Position numbers and translations under genes: made by a program. 64,000 nucleotides of DNA from Euclidia mi (lineage: Eukaryota; Arthropoda; Insecta; Lepidoptera; Erebidae): the NCBI GenBank assembly GCA_944739405.2, contig OX123186.2, forward strand, positions 91,677,034 through 91,741,033, given 5' to 3'. Shown here one piece after another: positions 34,671 through 46,254 of this stretch. The notes under the pieces were generated by a model. That model had not been told where the DNA came from, made no database searches, and was given only the letters and a program-made list of their open reading frames with translations. Every line of letters begins with the position of its first letter. Positions within the stretch are counted from its first letter, which is position 1.

Positions 34671-34834
34671 CTTGCTTAGAATATTGCAGATAACTAGTAA
34701 TAACACAAAGGTAGGTTATAACCATTTTTAATGTAATAGTAAGGAAATGAGTTTGACACAAATTAAGTAAATAAAACTGGTAAATTGTTATAGCGCCTTT
34801 TAAATATCTCTTTTAGCGGTAAAGCTGCCTTTTA

Positions 34835-35305
34835 CATACATACATAGGTAAGTACATAGATTCACACCTGTTTCTCGGAGGGGTAGGCAGAGACTACGGA
34901 ACGCCATTTGCAACGATACTGACATACCTCTCTTGCTTTATTCACTCCCATCAAGCTGCCTTTTATAGTAAGATTAAAAAAAAATGATATCCCTGTCCAC
35001 AATAAAGTGTTCAGTAATAAATAATATAAGTAAATTAAACTTAAATTGCGTTCCTAACTGACACGGGAAAATATCGTTTTATGAAAAGTCGGTTGACCCT
35101 GACCGACTGACCTTTGCAACCCAAACAAGTTTATTTGAGGGTACAGACTCCCCATAGCAACTATCAAATCAATCTTCATGACAGCCGGGACCGACAGCTT
35201 AACGTGCTTGCCCGGGGCAAGCGATAATTAGCTAGTTAATATGCACATAACTTCAAAACTCAATGGTGCTCGCCGTGGATTCGAACGCGAACACCTTTGA
35301 ATGAC
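34835..35305. repeat. SINE fragment and a GGGACCGACAGC-family repeat
   Basis: 34835-34960 begins with a CATA run and ACACCTGTTTCTCGGAGGGGTAGG (SINE body). 35085-35305 carries GTTGACCCTGACCGACTGACC, CGGGACCGACAGCTTAACGTGC and TGGATTCGAACGCGAACACC. Confidence 0.55.
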
Positions 35306-35437
35306 AGTCTGTAGATATCTCCTGCCATCACCATCAGCCATGTAGGCTCGCCACTGATCCGAATTGGCGCCTTTTCCTGTTAAGCCGCTGCTAGCCACTT
35401 AAATGGCATTCTTATTATTTAAATATATTTGTTTCAG

Positions 35438-35625
35438 GTGTATTCATGCGCAAGCGCTGCGGAAACAGAGCACTCTACTTCATGGGCCAACGGTACAACA
35501 AAGCTCACGAAAGAAATAACAAAGTATCTTGGAGATGTGTAAAAAAGAACAACGGCTGCAGATCTACAGTTGTCACATATATGGACAATATCATACAGTA
35601 TACAGAACACAACCAAGACTTATAA
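35438..35625 (+). CDS. mod(mdg4): Alternative 3' exon 19: FLYWCH finger, altered His pair
   Basis: The acceptor ATATATTTGTTTCAG ends at 35437. The exon starts with GT completing a codon, then 61 codons to TAA (35623-35625). The domain shows GNRALYFMGQRYNKAHE, SWRC, Cys in NGCRST, and EHNQDL, with Gln in place of the second His. The last codons lie in one arm of a 30-bp foldback (35601-35630/35639-35668) whose other arm still encodes H-N-H on its complement. Exon 20 is its tandem twin. Confidence 0.86.
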
Positions 35626-35668
35626 AATGATTGCGTATTCATTTTATAAGCCATGGTTGTGTTCTGTA
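35601..35668. repeat. 30-bp foldback covering the exon 19 stop codon
   Basis: 35601-35630 pairs with 35639-35668 with two mismatches and an 8-base loop. Both mismatches fall on the CAA GAC codons of exon 19, which read CAT GGC in the inverted arm. Confidence 0.8.
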
Positions 35669-36431
35669 CATCTTGATTTTGTTGAATGTGATATCTTCGA
35701 GAATGTGTAAATAATGCGTGTAGAATAAAAAATTAAAGCTCTCGTTTAAATTATTTAGGAAACAAGTATCTTGTTGCCTTATTTAATTTTACATGATTTA
35801 AAGCTATTTTACTACTAAGCAAAAATTAAAGGTGTCATTAAGATTATTGTTGATAAAATAGCTTATTTTGAATTTGTGGTATCAACCATGGAAGCGTTAT
35901 TGTATAATAGAATCAACAAATTAAAATAAAGGGACAGCGATGCGATATCACTGTTTTCCATTCGAGGAATGGTAATAAAAATGGTAAAAAATTAATTAAT
36001 AATATCCTACATTTATTAATGACCTACCTAATTATCGACTGGCAAATATGACGAAACTCTAGATACTGTACATTTTATACGGTGTGTACATTTAACGGCA
36101 TCCAGCAAAACCTGACAGAACACTAACCAGACCTATGCAAATTACATAAAGTCATTAAAACTAACCACAAAATAACGCGGCAAAGACGTTAAGCTGTTAC
36201 GGTGTAGTGAGTTGGCTTTGCGGTCAGTGTGAACACTGTGAACGCACAAGTCCGTAAGATTTGACTTCTACAATCTGGCGTAGATAAACGTGCCATGCAA
36301 ACTACATTGATTTTTAAAGTTTATACCTATTAGACAAATGTCTATATGCTTGATTTGTAAAAATTTCGTTCCTGCATTTATTTATAACACAAATATCTCA
36401 ATAAGTTTATTTAAAGTGTTATTTTTTTCAG
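35626..36431. other. Spacer between exons 19 and 20
   Basis: Beyond the foldback arm I see AATAAA-like signals near 35728 and AT-rich intron. No gene. Confidence 0.5.
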
Positions 36432-36617
36432 GTATATTCGCACAATCGCTATGGAAATAGAACTCTCTTATTCATGGATCAAAGATGTAACAGGGCTCAC
36501 GAAAGGAAAGGCAGAATATCTTGGAGATGTGTGAAGAGGAACAATGGGTGTCGATCTAAAGTAGTCACTTATATGGACAATGTTATACGATATACTGACC
36601 ATAACCATGATCAATGA
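36432..36617 (+). pseudogene. mod(mdg4): Exon 20: frameshifted twin of exon 19
   Basis: The acceptor GTTATTTTTTTCAG ends at 36431. The array phase gives IFAQSLWK and stops at TAG 36458-36460. Compared with exon 19, two bases are missing near 36440-36450. In the shifted frame the finger is whole, RTLLFMDQRCNRAHE, SWRC, Cys in NGCRSK, DHNHDQ, to TGA at 36615-36617, though QRYN has become QRCN. It keeps the H-N-H that exon 19 has lost. Confidence 0.82.
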
Positions 36618-37210
36618 TTAGTTTAAGGCATTTTCTTTTACAGAAAAGAAATGTTACGAAAATGTAATATTTGATCTATTCTGTGTTTAGTAGTTAGTGT
36701 TGTGTCAATTTATATCAATATTTAATTTCAGTATTGATAAATAAGAGATCTTATACTGTGTATTTTTTATGTATTTACTATATAATTATAGAGTTATATT
36801 CTGAACGGATACCACTTTAAATAACGCAATGTGCAAACGAATACTAAGCTTGAATTTGGTATAGTCAGCTAAGTCAAACGTAATCAAATTTAATTTGTTT
36901 GCCAATATTTTAACAAAGGTATAACAATTAATATGAATCAATTAATAAGAGTAGTTTAAGTGAATTTTTTTTTTCAATTGCGAGATTGTGTGTGACCGCG
37001 ATTTGTATTTTAAGTGATTTTTTTTTCTATTTTCTTTTTACTTGCAAGATAGAGTGTGACAGTGATTTTTATTTATTAAATGAGCCATTACTTGCAATTT
37101 TGTATAATCATTCTTTACTGAACATTTTCTCATATAAAATATTATTGAATTGTTCGTTATCATAATTCAATCAAATATGAAAAATTTATTACATTGCGTT
37201 CACTTTTTAG

Positions 37211-37410
37211 ATATGTTCAAAAATGCTGATAATGAGTCCACAACATCTTCGGCAAATACAGAAAGCTTGACTTTTATAAATAGAAATGGTGGTGTGGTGT
37301 TATTGAGGGATGGTTACCAATACACAAAAAAGAGGGACAATAAAAATGGATGGAGCCATTGGAGATGTGTGCATGTCAAAAATGGATGCAAGGGATCCCT
37401 GCAGATGAAG
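37211..37410 (+). CDS. mod(mdg4): Exon 21a: FLYWCH first half, with a splice donor
   Basis: The acceptor GTTCACTTTTTAG ends at 37210. The exon starts with AT completing a codon, then 66 codons. After a Ser/Thr-rich lead (ESTTSSANTES) come GGVVLLRDGYQYTKKRD, HWRC and Cys in NGCKGS. Instead of running to the His pair it meets a donor, AAG/GTATTA, at 37410/37411. Reading on gives only 10 intronic residues before TGA. The finger is finished in exon 21b. This is the one FLYWCH unit here split by an intron. Confidence 0.8.
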
Positions 37411-37574
37411 GTATTAATTATTATTTACATGGACTTTTGAGTTTTATAAGAAGTACTTGGATGACCAATCTTTTTTGGGCCTTTTTGAATTTCTTGGTAA
37501 ATGAATCCTAACTGGATCGTTTTATATCCCCGAGACCCTTGCTTACTGAATTTAATAAAAATCCTTATAGCCGT

Positions 37575-37790
37575 TCTCGATGTTCAGATTATGTATACAA
37601 GCCTGCCATAATGCACTGCTAGATAGAGGCCTGTCCAATGGCACGCCACTGAGCACGATTTTCGGATTCTCGAATCCAGTCGCTGCCAACCACTTTGCGT
37701 ATATCATCACTCCACCGCCGGCACTAGCCGGAGGGCGTCCTACACTACACTGGACTATGACAGGCTGATAATGATAGTGATGATGATTAC
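37575..37790 (-). repeat. RTE-derived tail inside the exon 21 intron
   Basis: CCATAATGCACTGCTAGATAGAGGCC, CGAATCCAGTCGCTGCCAACC and CCGGAGGGCGTCCTAC match the inverted LINE-tail family at 14441. The short (TGATGA) run at 37768-37790 may belong to a second copy. Confidence 0.6.
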
Positions 37791-37858
37791 TCGAGTAAAG
37801 GTATTTATTAGATTTTATCCAAATGCTGACATTTAAAATTATTTTTTTGTTCTGACAG

Positions 37859-38140
37859 GATGGCGGCAATATTTCCGACGAGAGGAATCATAGCTGCGAG
37901 CGTGATGAAGTCAAGAATTTATATATATCACATAACATAATAGCAAAGAAGCTGGATGATTTACGAGATAATGTATTGAAGTCTGGTTGTACCCCCATAA
38001 CAGAAATTTATAAAGAATTCAAATCACAGCTCTCCGCTACTGAAACAAGTTTGGTGGTAAATATACCACCGTTTGCAAACATCAAATCAAAATTATATGC
38101 TGCAAGAAACCACGCAGCTGGTACAAAAAAGAAATCATGA
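37859..38140 (+). CDS. mod(mdg4): Exon 21b: His ligand plus a MULE-linker-like C-terminus
   Basis: The acceptor TTTTTGTTCTGACAG ends at 37858. It joins exon 21a in phase 0 and runs 93 codons to TGA (38138-38140). It begins DGGNISDERNHSCERDE, placing H-S-C where the His pair should be. Then come helical stretches (IIAKKLDDLRD, IYKEFKSQLS) and VNIPPFANIKSKLYAARN. The order FLYWCH, His, lysine-rich helices, then a P-x-x-x-x-I/L-K-x-x-I/L-x-x-A/R-R pattern is that of the linker before the transposase core in FLYWCH-MULE proteins. No core is present. Confidence 0.72.
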   Translation, partial: DGGNISDERNHSCERDEVKNLYISHNIIAKKLDDLRDNVLKSGCTPITEIYKEFKSQLSATETSLVVNIPPFANIKSKLYAARNHAAGTKKKS

Positions 38141-39384
38141 AGATCAGTTTATGAAGTAAAAGTTCCCTTGCAATGCCGAGATTCTTTGTTTTACAATTAT
38201 AGTTTTCCAAGACCCGCACAATAATCTTGATCAATCTACAACATCTCGAGAAAAGTTGTTATCAGTCATTACTTACATTTTCTTTTGATTTTAGGTGTAT
38301 ATGCAGAGAAATTTATGAATATTTTTTACATTTAGAACATTGTAAAGAAAGTCTTTCAAAATCGATGGATTTACTCAAATAAATGCTGATTATTTTATTA
38401 TTTTTGTTTTATTACATTTTTATCAAGTTTTGAATGGAATCTTAACAGTAGGTATAACATCTACATGAGTTTTATACGAAAATATACCACGTTACATTAC
38501 TTCTGGTAGAAGGCATCGCTTAGAAGAGTTTTAGAACCCCAAGCTATGCAAAAATTATAAGATTGTCATAACATTTTAGTAAACATGTGTAAATACATAA
38601 TTAAATAAATAAATTGTTTAACTTGTATTAATTTCGTAGTTGGATTTTCGTATATAATAAATTTTACATAATTTCTTGCGTTGGTGTGGCCGTGTGACTC
38701 ACGTAGCCATCCCAACACATCATTGGTAATTAATCCGCGCACTCTAGCAAATAATATTAGCTTTTATTTCTTCGAAATCAGGTTCGGATTTCCAAAGTTA
38801 CCGAGTCTCGTACCTGCTTTTTTTTAAATGCGTTCTTTCTTCATTTGTAAAGTCATCATTCCCGGCTGTTGTGAAGATATGAGACAGTCATTATGGGAAA
38901 TTGTTACCCCTGAATCACAGATTATTAGAACAAAAGGCAGATGGAGCGCATTCATCAAACTAAGAGAGTCACGTTGATAGCTATGTGTGCGTGAAAGTTG
39001 GCAACTGTACGGACACGTGCGTCTATGTGCGTGTAATGTTGCCAGATTACGAATAATCTTCCACTATTTTGCACATAGTTTTGTAATGTTTTTTATGGAA
39101 GTTTAGATATACTGACATTTGTTTGCGGTCTTGAATAATTTACTGTATAACTGCAATAGATTTCATTACGAATAATATTCAAGCACCGGAGACAGTGAAC
39201 ATTAATGAAAGCGACGTACACTATACAAGTGAATATAGAACAATTCTCTCTCCCATGTAAAGGTATTCATAAACAGGTGAAATTTTGTCAAGTACACAAT
39301 AAAGTATAAGTAATATTTTGATAAGTAAACAAAAATAATTTTACTATTGAAAAATATATAAATATTAGAAGCGCAAACTCTGGG
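38141..39384. other. Spacer after exon 21, nothing recognised
   Basis: AATAAATG near 38379 could polyadenylate the exon 21 isoform. The rest shows no coding or repeat family I can name. Confidence 0.5.
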
Positions 39385-39590
39385 ATATGATTGTTTATTC
39401 TGATCATTTCAACGTACGGTTCTCAAGCCTGGTTATCTACCCAGCTTCACAGGTCACGCGTAGGGGTCTGCCAAAGAGCCATAGAGCGCAGTATCCTGGA
39501 TCTAAAACTTAAAGACAGGATACGGAACACCGAGCTGCGTTCTAGAACACGCATGACTAAAAAAATGGATGCCTTCAATTAATAATTTCT
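39385..39590 (+). mobile_element. LINE RT C-terminal relic
   Basis: The frame 39391-39582 reads TYGSQAWLS, VCQRAIERSILDLKLKDRI, RNTELRSRT, the block after the RT thumb in RTE/R-type LINEs. Only this piece remains. Confidence 0.7.
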
Positions 39591-39745
39591 GTTTCTACAC
39601 ATTAAGTACATGAATATTTGGATCGTATAGGGATCTAACCCAAAATAATGTCTACATATTGGCAAGCCACGCTACATTTTCTAATAAAAACATGTCTAAA
39701 ATATACTTTTATATTCTGTTAATATATTTTTCATTAACATGACAA

Positions 39746-39873
39746 TCAATATCAAGTTTTCCTTCTCTTACAGTGCTGTTCTCTGCATAATATGCTCCCT
39801 CTATCGGCTTTTACAACATCCATGGGATGATATGGGGTGGTGACATTCTGTATTCTTAATCCGTCACCACACC
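39746..39873 (-). repeat. Dispersed repeat, copy 3 (partial)
   Basis: AGTTTTCCTTCTCTTACAGTGC to GGGTGGTGACATTCTGTATTC matches the second half of the 26411 repeat. It ends 88 bp before exon 22. Confidence 0.65.
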
Positions 39874-39960
39874 AAATTGAAGCATATTGCTCCCCAGATA
39901 AAATTACTTAAATAGCTTCTTCTGGATCCATTTTTTTACAAAATTCTTTGTTCATCACAG

Positions 39961-40691
39961 GGTCTACTGCCCGTATCCGCAATCCAGATGCTAGTGAAGA
40001 TAATAACGTTATTTCTTCACATGGTCAAAAAAATAAATATGAAAACGAGAAAGACCATGAAATGGGCGAGGAATGTAAATGTCGCTATAAGTGTCATGAA
40101 AAAATCACCCATGAGCAAAGACTAGACTGCTTCGATACATTTAGTAAGCTAAAGGACAGAAACATGCAATGGAAGTATGTTTTGAATTTGACACAAAGAG
40201 TAAATAAAAAACGATGTCTGAACGGAATGCCGAATTTCAGAAAGTATACGTACAAATATTTTTTGCCTGTATACTCTTCGGATGATTCTAAGGTAATGAA
40301 AACTGTTGAAGTTTGCAAGACTATGTTTTTGAATACTCTCGCTGTTGGTGCACGTATAATTCGTACTGCTCATATTAAAAATAATGGAACTTCAGGTGTA
40401 GAGCCAGATAGACGTGGGCGACACAATAATCATTACAGAGTCATAAACGCAGACATGATTAAAAGTGTCTGTGATCATGTCAATTCATTTGTGCCCGAAT
40501 ATGCTAAGAAGAAATCAAACAAAATGTATTTTGACGGTAGTCTTAACATTGTGCGTATGTACAGAATGTATACAATATGGCTTGATTTAGCCGAACATGA
40601 ACATAAACTTGTAACTCTACGACAGTACAGAGATATTATATCTAAGAATTTTAATTTATATTTTAAGAAACCAAGTAAGTTCGCGCGATAG
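39961..40691 (+). CDS. mod(mdg4): Exon 22: large non-FLYWCH terminal exon (242 codons)
   Basis: The acceptor AATTCTTTGTTCATCACAG ends at 39960. Two bases (GG) complete the split codon, the array phase, then 242 codons to TAG. After an acidic lead come CKCRYKCHEKI, a helix HEQRLDCFDTFSKLKDRN, RCLNG, TVEVCKTMFLNTLAVGARII, EPDRRGRHNNH, CDHVNSFVPEYAKK, and at the end YRDIISKNFNLYFKKP. This series (C-x-C-x3-C; V-C-k-x-F-L-x-T-L; D-x-r-G; H-x-x-S-F; F-N-L-x-F-x-x-P) resembles the N-terminal part of an uncharacterised, probably transposon-derived animal protein family. GTAAGT at 40675-40680 is a good donor, so the exon may not always be terminal. The match is from memory of the family. Confidence 0.72.
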
Positions 40692-41068
40692 GATTGTGTC
40701 TTTCATCTAAATTTGATACCTAGTTATTTAAGATTGAACCTTAAACATTAATCCTTAATGTATTTTTATTTATAACTAGATGTCTTAACAAATAACTGTA
40801 CATTATATAACTCCAAATATAACAAAATTGCGATTTTGTTGTTTTATTTCGCCTCGTTTTTCTATTACTGTACATTAATTTAATTTCTTTTTTAACAGAT
40901 GTAGTTAAAATATATATGTATAAGTTTTAAAATACTAACTTAATTAGTCTATGTTATAATAGAACTCTTTGAAAATATTGTCGTTTTTATGTAATTTAAG
41001 CATCTTAGGTAATATTACCCTAATAACTTCACCATTCACTATTAAAAATAAATCTTAATTTATCGCAG

Positions 41069-41750
41069 GGTCCACTGCCAGCACCTGTAACACCCGCGCC
41101 CTTGTAGATGATGGATTTGCTGACCATGTTATTTGTCCTCAACATTCGAAACAGAAATATAAAAAGGGGAAAGAAAGAGTAATGGGCGATAAATGTGAAT
41201 GTCGCTATAAGTGTCATGAAAAAATTAGTCATGAGTAAAGACAAGATTGCTTTGATAAATATAGTAAGCTAAAGGGTGACTCGCAATGGAAATTTGTTTC
41301 TTGATTTCACACAAACAGTAGCTAAAAAGCGATGTCTGAACGGAATGCCGGATTCTCGAAAGTAATTCTGATAATTCTAAGGTAATAAAAACTGTCGAAG
41401 TTTGCAAGACTATGTTTGTGATACAGTTAGTGGACGTATCGTTGAAACTGCTCGTACTACTACTACTACTACAAATAATGGAATTTCAGTTATAGAGCCA
41501 GATAGACGTAGCCGACACCATAATCTTATCAGAGTCATAAACGCTGACATGATCAAAAGTGATTGTGATCATGTCAATTCATTTGTGCCCGAAAATGCTA
41601 AGAAAAATCAAACAAAATGTATTTTGACGGTAGTTTTAATATTGAGCGTATGTACGAATGTATACAATATGGCTTGATTTAGCCGAACATGAACATAAAC
41701 CGGTAACTCTACTACAGTATAAAGATATTATATCTAAGAATTATAATTAA
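41069..41750 (+). pseudogene. mod(mdg4): Exon 23: decayed duplicate of exon 22
   Basis: The acceptor AATTTATCGCAG ends at 41068, in the array phase. It opens with STASTCNTRALVDD and keeps CECRYKCHEKISHE, then stops at TAA (CAA in exon 22). Later parts are recognisable in shifted frames (MPDSRK, VCKTMFV, EPDRRSRHHN, CDHVNSFVPEN, ISKNYN). At least one stop and several indels make it dead. The 3' flank is also duplicated (TTTATAACTAGATGT near 40770 and 41840). Confidence 0.82.
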
Positions 41751-42075
41751 TGTTTAAAAAAATCTAAGAAATCGCTGCGTTAGGGTTTTCTTCTAAATTT
41801 GAAAGCTGATAAATAAGATTACATCTAGTTTATGTTTCTACATTTATAACTAGATGTGTTATGAACAATATACATTATTATCGTCATATTAAGTTAATTT
41901 TGGAAAAATGTAAAAATTAGCCACATAATTTTGATGTTTTATTTTACCACTAATTTTCCAGGTTGGTCCTAACTTTACATGATTTTATTTAACGAATGCA
42001 TTTAAATTATCAATTAAATGTATATTTTATAAAAGACTTAATTAAGTTAAGACATTATAACAAAATGAATGCATG

Positions 42076-42879
42076 TGAGAGATATGTAATAATATCTAGG
42101 CTATGGGCTGAAATTACTGATATCCAAGTATTTATACATAATATGTAAGAGGATAGTGGCAACTAAATGACACTGACATGACGTTTCACAGTTAAACTGT
42201 CAAACGTGTAAATAAGGTGTACTTATATAAGTCGACAGGCTCTGCTAGCTCGTCCTATTCTCCTTCGACGACGGCTCAGGTACGATATGGTTCTGACTAT
42301 TTAATTGCCACTGTGTTCCAATATTCTGTGTTGCTTGTTCTTTTGTTTCATCATCTAGGAAATAATGTAAGATAGTGTAATCATTATCTTATTGATATTG
42401 TGTTGTGGGTAGTTTGATCGTTTGTGAGATATTATAGATTGTAATATAGGATAGAATAATATACTGTGGATCAAGTCGTATCAATGAGATTCATTAGGTA
42501 TATACCTGTGGTAAACATTTAGTAAATTGTATTGATGCTAAATAATGCTAATTATGTTCTGTTGTAAGACAGACCTTTCTAGTAATATAAAACTACCCAC
42601 AACATTGATATTTGATATAAATTGGCTGTACCACTGTTTGTTAATTATTGTTATATATAGTTATTGAAATGAATGATCAAGAGTTTTATTGCCCGTTCTT
42701 TCTCTTGGTTCTATGTCTTTGCTTTGCGAACTGGGCTGTAAATGTAAATGTAGAATCACGACGTAATCTAAAGATATATCCTTGTGCCAAACTGAATAAA
42801 TGAAAGTATGATTTGATAGTTGTCTCCTTTATTTATCAAAACTGTCTCTACACTATAGGAAGCTTCCCTGCTTCTGACA
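42076..42879 (+). repeat. 5' LTR
   Basis: Begins TGAGAGATATG and ends CTGCTTCTGACA. TATATAA is at 42224-42230 followed by GTCGACAGGCTC...CTCCTTCGACGACGG (likely start region). AATAAA is at 42795-42800. TCAGAAGTGGGATAAA follows immediately and is the candidate primer-binding region; I cannot name the tRNA. Confidence 0.88.
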
Positions 42880-45800
42880 TCAGAAGTGGGATAAATTTGC
42901 GCCCACAATACTAATACATCCAATTGCAAGTTCCAGAGTCTCCTCATCGTGATGCCATGATTCTGCCTAAGCCCGTCAATGCACCGTTCAGCTGACGACG
43001 GAGAACGATTGCCCTACGATCCAGTAGCAACGTTGCCGAGAGCAAGCCGGTGGATGAGTACCGACTACATATCTTAACGATCTGCAACAGTATGCTGAAG
43101 CCAACAGCAACAACCAACTGCAAACGCTGGTAATGTACTTCCACCAAGATTATAGCCATGAATGGTCGAAAAATATGACTGTTTTACCAGGTTATTTTAA
43201 CATGTTCATCAAAAATTTATCTGAGTATAAAACTATGTAGGTAATAGCGAAAAAGTTACACAAAATGTATAATAGATTTTTAAAGTAGTCGAAATTGTAT
43301 CTGTTGTAATCTGTTGGAATTTAAATAGGCAACATTTGTAGTTATTGACAGAGACTCGGTATGAGCATTGGCTGTGTTGTGCTTTGTTGATAACTCTTTC
43401 TAGTGTTAGTACTGATTAGCGTAATCGTCCTGCATATTTGAATTCCAAAAGTGCTCTGAAGAATCTTTTCATTACAAGTCGAATATGAAATGATGGTAGG
43501 TAGAATACATTTCAGAGATTTCTTCATTAATTTTGTTGGCTGTGTATTCATTACATACAGACCAATATTGCGGTGTAGGAATGTGCCTTAGCTCTGTTCC
43601 ATAAGCTGTTGTTAAATTTTCGCCACAATTACCAAATTAATCAGTTCATGCTATATAGTTTTATTAAATCGGATCCAAACTATAACGAAAGAAAAAAAAA
43701 AATATTTTAATGTTAAGCTCTTGAATGTGTTGCCCTGGAGATAGGAATACGAAACTGTATATTTATCTTCAACATATCTTTGAAATATACTTTCTCGTAT
43801 TTTTAACTGGTTAATAATTGTTTATGGCACAAAAATTTGTGTATAGAATTACAATTAATAATGCACTTTCTATAATTGTGTAGTGAGTAATTGTCATGTA
43901 GGTACCCAGATAATTTCCACCAGTTTACTTGCAATAGACATACTTATGATTTTGTCACTTTGATTTCTATTGGAAGAACAAAACCAAATAGCTTCAATTT
44001 GTCTCAGAGGCACCACATTTGAATGACATGTTGTAAAGATAACCTATGAGTTTTGTATAACTATTACTACAAGCGAACTTTTGTGTGTAGGTACAGAAAT
44101 ATTCTATATTATATCAAGCGGGTCTGTGCCTAGCTAGATCATATCGATAAAATGATAGTTTCGTTTAGTAACTATTTCCTTTTATTTTTTAAACATACCT
44201 CATCCTCCTGAGGCCTGAGGGGTCATATATGCTACGTCTAAATACATAGCTCAAGGTATTTTTATTAAAAAGTAGTTATTGAAGAATGTTTTATATTACA
44301 TAGGATTAAATTGACTTGTTAAAGAAAGTGACATCATTTTGCTTATGTCTGGCACTATTAGATGGCAGTGTATCCAATAATTTCAAGTAGTGTTATTTTG
44401 GTTGATAATTTCCTGTTATTTATAACGATAATAGCAGATAAAATAGTTAAAATGAAATGTGTAATAAATGCAGACATCTGTCTAATTAAATGGATCTGAA
44501 ATAAGCTATTCAACTAAATTGATTCAATTTGAAAATAGTTCCAAATTACATCACTGTTTTTTTTTTCGAAAACATTCTCATAGTTTATTTATCCATTCTC
44601 GGAAATAATACAAATAAATTCAATAAATTAATAAAATATAAGACGGCATTTATTTTTATCTGGTTTTATTAATTGAAATTATGTATTTTTATTATGAAGT
44701 GCCATGTGTTAAACTGTAAACCTATTAAGACCATAATTATAGTAATAATCAATCTTAGGATTAGCTCTCGGTAATGAACTATCTTATCAATTTAGTATCT
44801 CTGGTATAAACACTGCGATAGATAAGCTATTTAGAGATATTTTTTTATGCAAAGATATGTGTACATGTACTTTGTGTGGTTCAATTGTAGGAGACCATGG
44901 CAATAATGATTAAAATGGAATTTAATCATTCTAGGTGCTTGAAGGGTTTTGTTTATTTATTTTAAACAATACCTACTTACATGTAAGCTTACTATTTTTA
45001 TACCAAACCTCTTACGAATCGTCAAATCTTAATTATAATGAAACTGAATGAACCAGATACCTAACGCAAAATACGTAAAAAAAAAACTAATTAAAAACGA
45101 TGTCAGTGTTCTGATTGTGTAAACGGAATGAAAATAGTCACAATCACATGATACAATTGATAAATTAAACTGAAATTGATTAAATTAAATAAGATATTCT
45201 GCTTAATATAATAAGTATTTGTATAAGTACATTGATGTTTTTAAGTGTTGCGACCTAAATTAATAAATCTAGGTATGTATATTTGACTTATAGATATTGA
45301 AATATTAACCGACTGGTCCGAATTCTAACTAGTGTCTGGTTTGACTTTCTACACGATTATTTATTATACCGTTTCTTACCAAGAGTACTTTTACTGGCAT
45401 TGGCGTCTAGTTTAACTTTAGGCAGTTCACTGACTATTGGTAACATAAATAAACTATTAACTAAATTGGTTCATTCTTGATTACTAGTTATTTATTTATA
45501 CTTTTGTACTGTTTGTACCTGCTATACATTCAGGTCAATTCAGTTTATAGCATTCCATACTGTACATTTACGGGTGGTAGACTTACAATTAGGAAACAAT
45601 TATTATGGAACACTTTTAGGAGAGAGGAGCAGTTTAGTAATATACTTTATTAGTCTATATATTATACCTAGGTGCATTTGATATATTATAGTTAAAAGAT
45701 GTTTTATAGTAACATGCTTTAATAGGGTCTGCTGCATTTATTATTCTAAATTAATAACATTTTAGTGTATTATTAATATAGATATCAATTTTGATTATGA

Positions 45801-46254
45801 TAAGTTACATTTATAGATTTTCCTACAGTTAATTTTTGTGGAATATAATAAAGAACTTTGTACTTTTAGATAGCTACGATTTATAGATTAATAACGTTTA
45901 GATATTCTTTGATGACATAGTAGCTTTTACAGATAACATTTTTTTTGTTTTCTTACTAAAGTATATAAGTTAAATTTTAAAATACATATACAAAGAAAAT
46001 AAAAGGGCGGTCTTACTATAGGTTAGAGGTTCTGATAACCATACACAGCATTACATATAAACTTCTTCTAAACAAGGATCGATAATGTAGGTAGCAGTGA
46101 TGATATAAAGGTGTCTGTAAATATCTATAATAATGTGATAACATCGATTTATTCATTGATGATTAAATAGTTGACGATGATTGAATTATTATTGATGATT
46201 AACTTACCGATGGTTAAGAAGTTGATGATAATGCTGGCAATGATGACCATGTTG

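Noticed and set aside
42944..43159. Possible gag or other gene in the LTR element interior
   Set aside because: It is 71 codons on the opposite strand with no gag features. The + strand there is interrupted by several stops.
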